Source: Epibacterium sp. Ofav1-8
GTDB taxonomy: Bacteria; Pseudomonadota; Alphaproteobacteria; Rhodobacterales; Rhodobacteraceae
DNA: 64,000 bases
Assembly (NCBI RefSeq): GCF_022348185.1
Contig: NZ_JAKRFD010000014.1
Coordinates: forward strand, 1-64,000
Direction: 5' to 3'
The position numbers and the translations under genes were made by a program. The notes beneath the pieces were generated by a model. It made no database searches, was not told the origin of the DNA, and saw only the letters and a program-made list of their open reading frames with translations. Shown piece after piece: positions 17,198 to 26,580 of this stretch. The first letter of the stretch is position 1. The number at the start of each line of letters is the position of its first letter.

Positions 17198-18481
17198 TTA
17201 GTTGCAGCGTTCCTCGATGTTGTTTTCCGCAGCATAGGCGGCGGAATCCTCTTCGATCAGCTCGCCGATCACCTCGGAATCCGTGGGATTGAACCCGGAG
17301 ATCAGCGACCAGGTCTGGCTCTCCGCATCCCACTGGGTCACACCGACAAGCCCGGGGCCGCCGTGGTTTTCACAGCTTACGTCAAAGGACGGGCCAAAGT
17401 TCGGCATGCCAAGGGCGTTCATCTTGTCAGCCGTGATCGACAGCGCTTCCATCCCGTCACGCATCATCGAGGCGTCGATCTCGGCCGTGCCGTGGATCTC
17501 CTGAGCGGTTTTGGCCGCCTCCACGGCGAGCATCGCCGCATACATGCCACGGTTATAGAGCACATTGCCGATCTGATCGCCTGCGCCCGCCGCTAGACCT
17601 TTATCGACCACATGCGTCTGGATGTCGTCAAAGATCGGGAAGTCGCGACCGACGTTGTGGAAGGTCACGGCCTTGTAGCCATCCGCCTTGTCGCCGGCCG
17701 GCATCACGTCATGTTCGGCACCGGACCACCACACGCCAATGAAGTTTTCCATCGGGAAGCGGATGTTGGCGGCTTCCTGGATCGCCACCTGGTTCATCAC
17801 GCCCCAGCCCCACATCACGACATTATCGGGACGGTCCCGGCGGATCTGAAGCCACTGCGACTTTTGCTCCTGCCCCGGATGGTCCACCGGCAGCAGGCTC
17901 AGCTCGAACCCGTGCTTTTCGGAAAGCTCCTCCAGCGTGCGGATCGGCTCCTTGCCGTAGGCGGAGTTGTGGTAGACCAGCGCGATCTTCTTGCCGTTCA
18001 GGTCGCCCCCATTTTCTTCGAGCAGATAGTTGATCACGCCCGAGGCCCCGTCCCAGTAGTTGGCCGGGTAGTTGAAGACGTTCGAGAAGACCTTGCCATT
18101 GGCGGCGGAGGTCCGGCCGTAGCCCATGGTGTGAAGCGGAATACCGTCTGCGGTCACTTTGGGAATCAGCTGGTAGGTGATCCCGGTGGAGAGCGGTTGA
18201 TAGATCAGCGCGCCTTCGCCCTTGGTGGATTCATAGCATTCCACACCTTTTTCGGTGTTATAGCCGGTCTCGCATTCGATCACGCGGGCCTTGACGCCGC
18301 CGATGCCCCCGTCACGCTCGTTCACCAGGGTGAAATAGTCGTTGTAGCCGTCAGAGAACGGAATGCCGCCCGCGGCATAGGGGCCGGTGCGGTAGCTGAG
18401 ATCCGGGAATACCAGATCGGCCATGGCCGGGCTTGCGGCAATCAGCGCACTCAGCGCTACGCTTGTCAGTTTCAGTTTCAT
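17198..18481 (-). CDS. LivK-type ABC transporter substrate-binding protein
   Basis: A 427-residue periplasmic binding protein with a signal peptide ending at AMA (residues 19-21). It has the two-lobed Peripla_BP_6 layout, for example KIALVYHNSAYGKEPIRTLE. At 427 residues it is longer than classic LivK (about 345-370), like the subgroup that travels with acyl-CoA ligases. The ligand is therefore more likely an organic acid than leucine, though this is inference. A good ribosome site (GGGAGGATG) precedes the ATG. It lies 95 bp downstream of livM. Confidence 0.92.
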   Translation of the reverse strand: MKLKLTSVALSALIAASPAMADLVFPDLSYRTGPYAAGGIPFSDGYNDYFTLVNERDGGIGGVKARVIECETGYNTEKGVECYESTKGEGALIYQPLSTGITYQLIPKVTADGIPLHTMGYGRTSAANGKVFSNVFNYPANYWDGASGVINYLLEENGGDLNGKKIALVYHNSAYGKEPIRTLEELSEKHGFELSLLPVDHPGQEQKSQWLQIRRDRPDNVVMWGWGVMNQVAIQEAANIRFPMENFIGVWWSGAEHDVMPAGDKADGYKAVTFHNVGRDFPIFDDIQTHVVDKGLAAGAGDQIGNVLYNRGMYAAMLAVEAAKTAQEIHGTAEIDASMMRDGMEALSITADKMNALGMPNFGPSFDVSCENHGGPGLVGVTQWDAESQTWSLISGFNPTDSEVIGELIEEDSAAYAAENNIEERCN

Positions 18482-18575
18482 CGGGTGTCATCCTCCCTGA
18501 ATTTTTCCGATGTTTTTGTAGTTCGGGGCCGACCTCCTCTTGCCGCCCCCGGCGAATATCGTGTGGTCCGCCGCG

Positions 18576-19652
18576 CTAGTGCGGGAACGGCCAGAGCCGC
18601 AGTTTCTCCTTGGCGACACGCCAGAGCTGCGCGAGGCCGTGTGGCTCCAGGATCAGGAACGTGATGATCAGCCCGCCGACAATCACCAGCTGGAAATGCG
18701 CCACGATATCTGTGGGCCAGCCCAGCCAGTCGACGCCCACGACCTTGAGGATCACCGGCAGCAACACCAGAAATGCAGCCCCTGCAAAAGAGCCAAAGAT
18801 CGACCCCAGACCGCCGATGATCACCATGAACAGCACAAGGAACGACTTGTTGATGCCAAAGGCCTCACCGACCTCGACCGCGCCGAGATAGACCGAGAAG
18901 AACAGCGCCCCGGAGATGCCGACAAAGAAGCCCGAGACCGCGAAGGCTGTCATTTTTGCCTTCAGGGGGTTCACGCCGATGATTTCAGCCGCAATGTCCA
19001 TGTCGCGGATCGCCATCCATGTGCGCCCCTGGGTGCCCCGTGTCAGGTTGCGGGCCACAATGGCGCAGAACGTCAGGAAAATCAGGCAGAACATATAGGT
19101 CGCCCAGGCCGGTGCATTGGGGCCGGTGATGATAATGCCAAACACATCCCGTTCCGGTGCGTTGATCTGGCCAGAGGCCGAGTAGTTGTAGAACCACGGC
19201 ACCCGGTTGAAGAGCCAGACCAGAAAGAACTGTGCCGCCAGGGTTGCCACCGCGAGGTAAAACCCCTTGATGCGCAAACTGGGCAAGCCAAACAGCACGC
19301 AGACCAGCGCCGTGATTCCCCCCGCCAGCAAGACGTGGATGAACATGGACACCTCGGGGAAGGCCGTCATCAGCTTGTAGCAGGCATAAGCGCCCACCGC
19401 CATGAACCCCCCGGTGCCCAGCGAAACCTGCCCGCAGTAACCAACAAGGATGTTCAGCCCGATCGCCGCGATCGCGTAGATCAGGAACGGCAACAGGATC
19501 GCATTGACCCAGTAGTCATTGACCAGAAACGGCACCACACCAAAGGCCACGGCCAGCACCGCATAATAGCGGTAGCGGTCGAATTTGATCGGAAAGGTCT
19601 GACTGTCCTCGACATAGGAGAGTTTGAAATCCCCGGCTTCACGGTAGAACAT
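18576..19652 (-). CDS. LivM-type ABC transporter permease
   Basis: A 358-residue permease with about nine or ten hydrophobic segments. The LivM signature GLNILVGYCGQVSLGTGGF lies in the N-terminal half and GLPSLRIKGFYLAVATLA follows. The cytoplasmic coupling region is RDMDIAAEIIGVNPLKAKM. It forms the membrane channel together with the LivH-type protein. It is preceded closely by a small membrane protein gene. Confidence 0.94.
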   Translation of the reverse strand: MFYREAGDFKLSYVEDSQTFPIKFDRYRYYAVLAVAFGVVPFLVNDYWVNAILLPFLIYAIAAIGLNILVGYCGQVSLGTGGFMAVGAYACYKLMTAFPEVSMFIHVLLAGGITALVCVLFGLPSLRIKGFYLAVATLAAQFFLVWLFNRVPWFYNYSASGQINAPERDVFGIIITGPNAPAWATYMFCLIFLTFCAIVARNLTRGTQGRTWMAIRDMDIAAEIIGVNPLKAKMTAFAVSGFFVGISGALFFSVYLGAVEVGEAFGINKSFLVLFMVIIGGLGSIFGSFAGAAFLVLLPVILKVVGVDWLGWPTDIVAHFQLVIVGGLIITFLILEPHGLAQLWRVAKEKLRLWPFPH

Positions 19653-19690
19653 GGCTCAGAGGCTCCCTTCTTTGAATTTATCGTTCTGCA

Positions 19691-19951
19691 TCAGACCTCT
19701 CCCCAGTTGGACTGCGCCGCGTCCCGCTGTGCGCGGGTCATCCGGTTGGAGGGTTTGGCGTAGCCCGTCCGCTCCGAGAACCGCACCAGTTTCAGATAGG
19801 CGAAGAGGCCCCCGAACAGCCCCAGCGCCGCCAGCAGAGTCGCGACGGTGATCTGCCCGGTCGTGTAGCCCTCGCCCGTCAGCGCAAGATAGCCAAAGGC
19901 CCAGAATCCGGACCACGCAATGACGTTCAGCACCGCGATCAGCTTGCTCAT
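19691..19951 (-). CDS. Small membrane protein in the importer operon
   Basis: An 86-residue protein with two hydrophobic segments (about residues 4-25 and 35-57) and a polar C-terminal tail. It sits between livH and livM, 38 bp before livM, with a strong ribosome site (GGGGAGG). I do not recognise a named family. Its place inside the operon suggests an accessory role in the importer or in the membrane step of substrate activation. Confidence 0.7.
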   Translation of the reverse strand: MSKLIAVLNVIAWSGFWAFGYLALTGEGYTTGQITVATLLAALGLFGGLFAYLKLVRFSERTGYAKPSNRMTRAQRDAAQSNWGEV

Positions 19952-20053
19952 GACAGGGCCTCCCCGTTAACCATTTCGTCAGATTTCCGCGTTTCGCCAC
20001 ATTTTGCCCCAATCTGCCTCGCACGGTGCGCGTGGGAAAAGTGAGTGGGTGAC

Positions 20054-20476
20054 ATGACCGTAATGCTGGAGAGACTCCGGCAGCTGGATGCTGCACGGAA
20101 ACGAGGTGATCTGACCGACGCGCAATATGCCGATGCCCGGTCAAAGCTTTTGTCGATGGTCGAGGATGCCGAGGTGGAACCCGCCGGACCGCGCGCGCGC
20201 AGGTCCGCGGCAGGGAAAGCGGCGCGTCCACGGCCCCGCCCGGCCGCCCCGTCTTCCACGCGCCGCACCGCACCGATGGTGGCTCCGCAGTCGGACCCCG
20301 CCGAGAGCCATGACATGTCGTTCTTCTGGGGGCTCATCCTTGTGGGGCTCTGCGCCGCGGGCTTGATGACCTTCCTCATCGGACGGCTCATCGGGGATAT
20401 CACCATCGCATTGACGCTCGCGGTCACGGTCTTCGCCGCCGTGGTCATCGCCGCCTTCCAGCGGATGCAGAACTGA
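20054..20476 (+). CDS. SHOCT-domain-like small membrane protein, antisense within the importer operon
   Basis: A 140-residue protein. Its N-terminal 30 residues (LERLRQLDAARKRGDLTDAQ) resemble a SHOCT oligomerisation motif. A basic proline/arginine-rich linker follows, then two transmembrane segments (about 94-112 and 114-133). It is transcribed against the surrounding importer genes, between livH and the small membrane protein. Function unknown. The start could also be the GTG at 20045 or the ATG at 20063. Confidence 0.7.
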   Translation: MTVMLERLRQLDAARKRGDLTDAQYADARSKLLSMVEDAEVEPAGPRARRSAAGKAARPRPRPAAPSSTRRTAPMVAPQSDPAESHDMSFFWGLILVGLCAAGLMTFLIGRLIGDITIALTLAVTVFAAVVIAAFQRMQN

Positions 20477-20512
20477 GTCTGCACACCGCCGGAGGGGGGG
20501 AGGATATGCGCC

Positions 20513-21499
20513 TCAAACCCGTTCAATGATCTTCTCGCCAAAGAGGCCCTGTGGGCGGAACACGAGGAAAATCAGCGCCAGAACATAGGCAAACCAGTTC
20601 TCGGTGGCACCGCCCACCATCGGGCCGATGAGGAACTCAAAGAGTTTCTCGCCCACGCCGATGATCAGCCCGCCCACAATGGCCCCGGGGATCGAGGTGA
20701 AACCACCCAGCATCAGCACTGGCAGGGCCTTGAGCGCGATCAGCGACAGCGAGAACTGCACGCCCGATTTTGTGCCCCACATGATGCCGGCAACCAGCGC
20801 GACAAATCCCGCAACCGACCAGACCAGCACCCAGATGAAGTTCAGCGAAATCCCCACCGACAGCGCCGCCTGGTGATCATCCGCCACCGCTCGCATGGCC
20901 CGGCCTTGCTTGGTGTACTGGCTGAACAACACGAGGCCGGTCACCAGAAGCGCTGCGATGACCGTCGCCACGATATCGAGATTGTCGATAAAGAAACCGT
21001 AGCCGAAGATCCCAAAGGTCGTCTCGTCAATCCAGAGGTTGATCCCTTGTGGCAGGCCCACATCAAGCGTCTTGATCTCGGACCCCCACATCAGATCCGC
21101 CACACCTTCGAGGAAATACGCAAGCCCGATCGTGGCCATAAAGAGGATGATCGGCTCTTGACCCACGAGGTGTTTCATCACGAGAACCTGCACCAGCCAC
21201 GCCAGCACCACCATCACCACAACGGTCATCAGGATCGCCACGAAGGACGGAACCGTCCAGCCAAAGTGGGTGATATGGCCGCCAAAGACCGCGTTGATCA
21301 TATGCGAGAACGGCACCTGCCCCTGCATGATCCCCACCAGCGTCATGGCCGCAAAAAGCGCCATCACGCCTTGGGCGTAGTTGAAGATGCCAGAGGCCTT
21401 GTAGATCAGCACGAAGCCCAGCGCGACCAGCGCATAAAGCACCCCGGCCATCAGCCCGTTCAGCGTCACCTCCATGGCAAAGATCAGTTGATCAGGCAT
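20513..21499 (-). CDS. LivH-type ABC transporter permease
   Basis: A 328-residue permease with about eight hydrophobic segments. Family marks are the start LNGLMAGVLYALVALGFVLI, the segment FNYAQGVMA and the coupling region QYTKQGRAMRAVADDHQAA. It forms the membrane channel with the LivM-type protein. A very strong ribosome site (AAGGAGG) lies upstream, and the livG stop is 38 bp before the start. Confidence 0.94.
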   Translation of the reverse strand: MPDQLIFAMEVTLNGLMAGVLYALVALGFVLIYKASGIFNYAQGVMALFAAMTLVGIMQGQVPFSHMINAVFGGHITHFGWTVPSFVAILMTVVVMVVLAWLVQVLVMKHLVGQEPIILFMATIGLAYFLEGVADLMWGSEIKTLDVGLPQGINLWIDETTFGIFGYGFFIDNLDIVATVIAALLVTGLVLFSQYTKQGRAMRAVADDHQAALSVGISLNFIWVLVWSVAGFVALVAGIMWGTKSGVQFSLSLIALKALPVLMLGGFTSIPGAIVGGLIIGVGEKLFEFLIGPMVGGATENWFAYVLALIFLVFRPQGLFGEKIIERV

Positions 21500-21537
21500 G
21501 GTACGCCTCCTTGTTCATTGCTGTTGCGCAGGCGAAA

Positions 21538-22356
21538 TCAGTCATGGGACACCCCCAGATAGGCGTCGATGACGTCCTGATTGTTGCGCACCTCATCCGG
21601 TGTGCCATCGCCAATCTTCTTGCCGTAATCCATCACCACCACCCGATCAGACAGGTCCATGACCACGCCCATGTCGTGCTCAATCAGGGCAATGGTGGTG
21701 CCGAACTCGTCGTTCACATCGAGAATAAAGCGGGACATGTCCTCTTTTTCCTCGACATTCATGCCGGCCATCGGCTCGTCCAGCAGCAACAGCTTCGGCT
21801 CTGCCGCCAAGGCGCGGGCGAGTTCGACGCGTTTCTTCAGACCGTAGGGCAGTCGCGCGACGGGGGTTTTGCGGATCGCCTGAATTTCAAGAAAGTCGAT
21901 GATCTTTTCCACGACTTCGCGGTTCTCGACCTCTTCTTTCTCGGCGCGGCCTTTCCAGAAAGCCTGCTGAAACATGCCCGCCTTCATGTAGTTCAACCGC
22001 CCCGTCATCACGTTGTCGAGCACGCTCATCCCGTCAAACAGCGCGATATTCTGGAACGTGCGCGCAATTCCCTGCCGGGCCACCTCATAGGGTTTCATCG
22101 GGGGGCGTTTGGCCCCATGAAACCAGACCTCGCCTTCTTGCGGCACGTAAAAACCCGAAATCACATTCAGCATTGAGGATTTCCCGGCACCATTCGGGCC
22201 GATGATCGCGCGGATTTCCCCTTCGCGGATGTCAAAGGAGATATCCTTGATCGCCACCACGCCGCCAAACCGCAGGGTGATGTTCTTCATCTCCATGACC
22301 ACGCCACCAATGGTGCGGCCATCCTCGGTCACATAGCTCTCAGCCGCATCAAGCAT
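21538..22356 (-). CDS. LivG-type ABC transporter ATP-binding protein
   Basis: A 272-residue ATPase with Walker A GPNGAGKS (53-60), the LivG-type stretch FQNIALFDGMSVLDNVM, signature region LPYGLKKRVELARAL and Walker B LLLLDEPMAGM. An N-terminal leader of about 20 residues precedes the domain. It pairs with the LivF-type ATPase at the other end of the operon. Confidence 0.94.
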   Translation of the reverse strand: MLDAAESYVTEDGRTIGGVVMEMKNITLRFGGVVAIKDISFDIREGEIRAIIGPNGAGKSSMLNVISGFYVPQEGEVWFHGAKRPPMKPYEVARQGIARTFQNIALFDGMSVLDNVMTGRLNYMKAGMFQQAFWKGRAEKEEVENREVVEKIIDFLEIQAIRKTPVARLPYGLKKRVELARALAAEPKLLLLDEPMAGMNVEEKEDMSRFILDVNDEFGTTIALIEHDMGVVMDLSDRVVVMDYGKKIGDGTPDEVRNNQDVIDAYLGVSHD

Positions 22357-22440
22357 GGGCCACTCCTTTGGGATTTCGCGCCAGATGGGACGGCGGGCGG
22401 GGCGATGTGCAGCTTGCCTGCACGAGCGTCGTCAAAGCCG

Positions 22441-24426
22441 TCATTCCGCTGCCACCTGCTGTGCCATGGGGGATTGCACCTTCGCATCCACGCAGGTCAG
22501 CGTCGCACTGATCGCGCCTTTGCGGCCGTCTTCATAGGTGACCTCGGTCCGGGTCGAGATCTGCTCTGAGCCATCATAAAGCGCGGCAATAATGTCGGCG
22601 AATTTCTCCTCGACGATGCGACGGCGCACCTTGCGGGTGCGGGTCATTTCACCGTCATCTGCGTCCAGTTCCTTGTGCAGCACCACAAAGCGATGCACCT
22701 GACAGCCCGACAGCATCTCATCCTGCGCCACCGAGGCATTCACCGCCTCCACATGGTTCCGGATGGTCTCCAGCACGCGCGGATGACCGGCCAGCTCCTG
22801 ATAGGAGGCATAGGCGATGTTGTTGCGCTCTGCCCAGTTGCCCACCGCCGTGAGGTCGATGTTGATGAAGGCCACACAGCGGTCGCGGCCATTGCCAAAC
22901 AGCACCGCCTCCAGAATATCCGGATAGAACTTCAGCTTGTTCTCGACGTATTTCGGCGCAAACATCGCGCCGCTGGCCATTTTGCCAACATCCTTGGCCC
23001 GGTCGATGATCCGCAGATGGCCGGAGCTTTCCTCGATAAAGCCCGCATCACCCGTAGCGACCCAACCCTCGGCGTCCTTGGTCGAGGCGGTGGATTCCGC
23101 GTTCTTGTAGTATTCGACAAACGTACCCGGCGAGCGGTAATGGATCTCGCCCTTGTCGTCGATCTTGATCTCCACATCCGGCGCAGGCACGCCCACGGTA
23201 TCGGCGCGCACTTCACCATCGGGCTGCACGGTGATGAACACCGTGGCCTCTGTCTGACCATAGAGCTGTTTGAGGTTGATCCCCAGCGAGCGGTAGAAAT
23301 CAAAAATCTCCGGCCCGATCGCCTCCCCCGCCGTATAGCCGACACGGATACGGCCATAGCCAAGCGTATCCTTCAGGGGACCGTAGACCAAGAGATCCCC
23401 AAGGCGATACTTCAGCCGGTCCATCATGCCGACAGGTTTACCATCTAGGATCAGACCGCCGACTTTCTTGGCATGGGCCAGGAAGTGATGAAACATCTTC
23501 TGCTTCAGCTTGCCCGCGTCTTCCATGCGGATCATCACATTGGTGAGTTGACCCTCAAACACGCGCGGCGGCGCAAAGAAATAGGTGGGACCGATCTCGC
23601 GCAGATCCGTCATCATGGTGTCTTCGCTCTCGGGGCAATTGACGCAAAACCCGCACCAGTAGGACTGCCCCAGCGAAAAGATGAAATCCCCCACCCATGC
23701 CATCGGCAGATAGGACAGGATGTCTTCTTTTTCGGTGAGCTTGTCGAACATGCTCACATTCTTGGCGCTCTCGACAACATTGCGATTGGAGAGCACCACG
23801 CCCTTGGGCCGCCCGGTGGTGCCCGACGTATAAAGCATCACACAGGTGGAATCATAAGTGAGCTTGGCCTTGCGCGCCGCCAGATCATCGCTGAACTCAT
23901 CGCGCGCGGCACGTCCCTGTTCCTGCACGTGGCTATATTGATGCAACTGGTGATGGTCGTATTTGCGCAGGCCCTTCGGGTCCACGTAGATCATGTGCTT
24001 GAGGTTGGTCAGCTGGTCCTTGACCTCGATGACCTTGTCGACCTGCTCCTGATCGCCGGCGATCACATAGGCCGCACCGCAATGATCCAGCACATAGGCC
24101 ATCTCTTCGGCGCTGGAGTCCTGATAGACAGGCACCGGCACCGCACCAACACTTTGCGCCGCAACCATCGACCAATAAAGCGAAGGCCGGTTGCGCCCGA
24201 TTATGGCGATAAAATCCCCCTCAGCCACGCCGAGGTTCAACAGACCCAAGGCAAGCGCCTCGATTTCCTCGGCGGTTTCCCTCCAGGTCCAGCTTTGCCA
24301 GATGCCAAACTCCTTTTCCCGGTAGGCCGGGCGGTTGGCATGGACAGTTGCGTTTCTCTCCAGCAGGGCCGGAACAGACATAAGCTGCCCGGCGCCAGAC
24401 GATGTCTGCGCAGCGGTCTGAGACAC
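22441..24426 (-). CDS. Long-chain-type acyl-CoA synthetase (AMP-binding)
   Basis: A 661-residue AMP-forming ligase of the long, FadD15/ACSBG-like type. The P-loop CVMLYTSGTTGRPKGVVLS, the A5 motif YGQTEAT and the A7 motif VATGDAGFIEE are all present. The start is GTG, chosen because GGGAGGAG lies just upstream. It is the first gene of the operon and, with the PaaK-like ligase at the end, gives the locus two CoA-forming enzymes around one importer. That suggests import followed by CoA activation of an aromatic or fatty carboxylic acid. Confidence 0.9.
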   Translation of the reverse strand: MSQTAAQTSSGAGQLMSVPALLERNATVHANRPAYREKEFGIWQSWTWRETAEEIEALALGLLNLGVAEGDFIAIIGRNRPSLYWSMVAAQSVGAVPVPVYQDSSAEEMAYVLDHCGAAYVIAGDQEQVDKVIEVKDQLTNLKHMIYVDPKGLRKYDHHQLHQYSHVQEQGRAARDEFSDDLAARKAKLTYDSTCVMLYTSGTTGRPKGVVLSNRNVVESAKNVSMFDKLTEKEDILSYLPMAWVGDFIFSLGQSYWCGFCVNCPESEDTMMTDLREIGPTYFFAPPRVFEGQLTNVMIRMEDAGKLKQKMFHHFLAHAKKVGGLILDGKPVGMMDRLKYRLGDLLVYGPLKDTLGYGRIRVGYTAGEAIGPEIFDFYRSLGINLKQLYGQTEATVFITVQPDGEVRADTVGVPAPDVEIKIDDKGEIHYRSPGTFVEYYKNAESTASTKDAEGWVATGDAGFIEESSGHLRIIDRAKDVGKMASGAMFAPKYVENKLKFYPDILEAVLFGNGRDRCVAFINIDLTAVGNWAERNNIAYASYQELAGHPRVLETIRNHVEAVNASVAQDEMLSGCQVHRFVVLHKELDADDGEMTRTRKVRRRIVEEKFADIIAALYDGSEQISTRTEVTYEDGRKGAISATLTCVDAKVQSPMAQQVAAE

Positions 24427-24523
24427 GTATTTACTCCTCCCATATCCGGTCCTCCCCGACCGGATTGATCGCTTCTCCCACAGGTGCGGGATGCGATCCT
24501 TATGTCCGCATTAGGACTGCACC

Positions 24524-24590
24524 TTTGTAACAAAGCAAGTTTTTCGCGATGATTTCTGAAACCTATCGAATTGTAACAAGGTCGCGAAAA
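24524..24590. promoter_or_regulatory. Divergent regulatory region with paired operator-like repeats
   Basis: Between the acyl-CoA ligase and the kinase gene, TTGTAACAA occurs twice (24525-24533 and 24571-24579, 46 bp apart). Each copy is a dyad, TTGT-A-ACAA. The inverted pair TTTTCGCGA (24541-24549) and TCGCGAAAA (24582-24590) is interleaved with them. This is a plausible binding region for the divergently encoded response regulator. Confidence 0.5.
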
Positions 24591-24675
24591 TGCGACGCTG
24601 GGGTCGAGCCGACCGGCGGAAGAAGCCGCTTTGCCAATGCTGCGCAAGCTGCTAGCCCATACGTGGGGAGCTTAA

Positions 24676-26580
24676 ATGAAACAGTCGACTGCACAGCGAA
24701 TGGCGATGATTGACGCCGGTCTCAACCTGATTGCGCAGGCCATGTCGATCTATGACAGTGATTTGCGCCTCGCCGCCTGCAACCATCGTTTTCAGGAAAT
24801 GTTCTCCCTGCCCCCCGAACTGGTGCAGGACGGTGCAAGCTTTGAGGACACCATCCGCTTCATTGCGGAGCGGGGCGACTACGGCCCCATTGATGACATC
24901 GAATCGTTCGTCCAGTTGCGCGTCGATCAGGCCCGCGCCTTTGTGCCCCATTATGTCGAACGCCAGCGCGCCAACGGGCATGTGATCTCGATCGAGGGCG
25001 CGCCTCTGCCGCAGGGCGGCTGGGTCACGGTTTACACTGACATCACCCGCACCAAACGGGTTGAGGAATTGCTGCGCACCCGGTCCGAGGAACTCTCGGA
25101 TCAGGTGATGAGCTACACCGAGGAGCTTTCGGCCACCAACCGCAAGCTGGCCGCGACCATCACCACGCTGGAGGAAACCAAGCGTCAGCTCACCCAGACC
25201 GAGGCCCGCACGCGCCTGACCACCGAAATGATGCCCGCGCATATCGCCCATGTGGACCCGGAGGGATATTACACCTTCACCAACGGGCGTCTGAACAAGG
25301 TGTTTCCCGGGCGCCCTTCCGATATTCTTGGCGAACATATTGCTGACGCTCTGGGGCCAGCCGCATATGGCCGCATCGCCCCGCATCTGGACGCCGCCTA
25401 TCAAGGCGAAAGCCCGGTGTTTGAGTTCACCGAAGATCACGACAGCCGCCGCCTGCGGGTGGCCTTTACGCCCGACAACGAGGGCGGTGTCTTTATCTTG
25501 TCGATGGATGTGACCGAGGAAACCCAGACCCGTGTCGCACTACAACAGGCCCGCAAACGCGAGATTGCAGCACAGATGACCAGCGGTCTGGCGCATGATT
25601 TCTCCAATCTCCTGACCATTATCCTCGGTATGCAGACCCGTCTGGCCCGTATTTCCCTGCCCGACGGTGCAGGCGAACTGGTTGAGGCGACGCTCTCGGC
25701 CGCACGACGTGGGGGACGTCTGCTGGACCGGATGGCGGAGATGACCAGCCATCGGGGATTGCGCCCGCAAGCCACCGATTTGCACGCGCTGCTGGAGGAG
25801 ATGAAAATCCTCGCCACGCCGTCACTGCCGCAGGGCATTGGCCTCAGTGTGCTAGATAATACTGGCGAAGGGCGGTTCCTTCTGGATCCGGGCCGGTTGC
25901 AGGATGCGCTTTTGAACCTGATCCTGAACGCCCGCGACGCCTGTGGCACCACTGGACAAATCACGGTTGCCGCCCATTTGGTCGGCCAAACATGGATTGA
26001 GTTTTCCGTAAGCGACACCGGCCCGGGGTTTTCCAAACCGGCCCTGGAAAACGCGCTCAACCCGTTTTTCACCACCAAAGGTCAGGAAGGCTCGGGCCTC
26101 GGGCTGTCGATGGTCTATGACATGGTGAAATCCGCCGGGGGTGACATTCGCATCAGCAACACAGTGTCAGGTGCCATGGTCACATTGCGCCTGCCCCACC
26201 GCCCAGCGCCCATGGCAGCGGGTGGCATCGCCCTGTTGGTAGAGGACAGCGACGCGCTCCGGGCGACCTATCGGCAAGTGCTGATGGACCTCGGCTTTTC
26301 GGTGATTGAGGCCACCAGCGTGGACGAGGCCATAGCACTACTGGCCGATGTGGAAGGGATCGCGCTGATCCTGTCGGACATTAAACTCGAGGGCGAGGCC
26401 ACCGGCGTCGATCTCTGTGCGCGGCTCGGGTCAGACGCGCCACCGGTCGTGTTGATGACCTCCCTGCCCCACACGGACCCGCTTTACCGCGCGGCATTGG
26501 CCTCTGCGCCGCTGTTGCCCAAACCCTTTGAAAGCTCCCACCTGATGGCGCTCCTGCAACAGAAGGCCGACCATGCGTGA
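24676..26580 (+). CDS. Hybrid sensor histidine kinase (PAS-PAS-HisKA-HATPase-receiver)
   Basis: A 634-residue cytoplasmic sensor with no membrane segment. Two PAS-like domains (about 15-125 and 175-290), joined by a coiled coil, precede the kinase core. The phospho-accepting His307 is in GLAHDFSNLL, followed by N and G boxes (NLILNARDAC, DTGPGF, GSGLGLSMV). A receiver domain with Asp568 (LILSDIKLEG) ends the protein. It overlaps the response regulator gene by 8 bp. Being divergent from the importer/CoA-ligase operon, it probably senses that operon's substrate or a product inside the cell. Confidence 0.92.
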   Translation: MKQSTAQRMAMIDAGLNLIAQAMSIYDSDLRLAACNHRFQEMFSLPPELVQDGASFEDTIRFIAERGDYGPIDDIESFVQLRVDQARAFVPHYVERQRANGHVISIEGAPLPQGGWVTVYTDITRTKRVEELLRTRSEELSDQVMSYTEELSATNRKLAATITTLEETKRQLTQTEARTRLTTEMMPAHIAHVDPEGYYTFTNGRLNKVFPGRPSDILGEHIADALGPAAYGRIAPHLDAAYQGESPVFEFTEDHDSRRLRVAFTPDNEGGVFILSMDVTEETQTRVALQQARKREIAAQMTSGLAHDFSNLLTIILGMQTRLARISLPDGAGELVEATLSAARRGGRLLDRMAEMTSHRGLRPQATDLHALLEEMKILATPSLPQGIGLSVLDNTGEGRFLLDPGRLQDALLNLILNARDACGTTGQITVAAHLVGQTWIEFSVSDTGPGFSKPALENALNPFFTTKGQEGSGLGLSMVYDMVKSAGGDIRISNTVSGAMVTLRLPHRPAPMAAGGIALLVEDSDALRATYRQVLMDLGFSVIEATSVDEAIALLADVEGIALILSDIKLEGEATGVDLCARLGSDAPPVVLMTSLPHTDPLYRAALASAPLLPKPFESSHLMALLQQKADHA

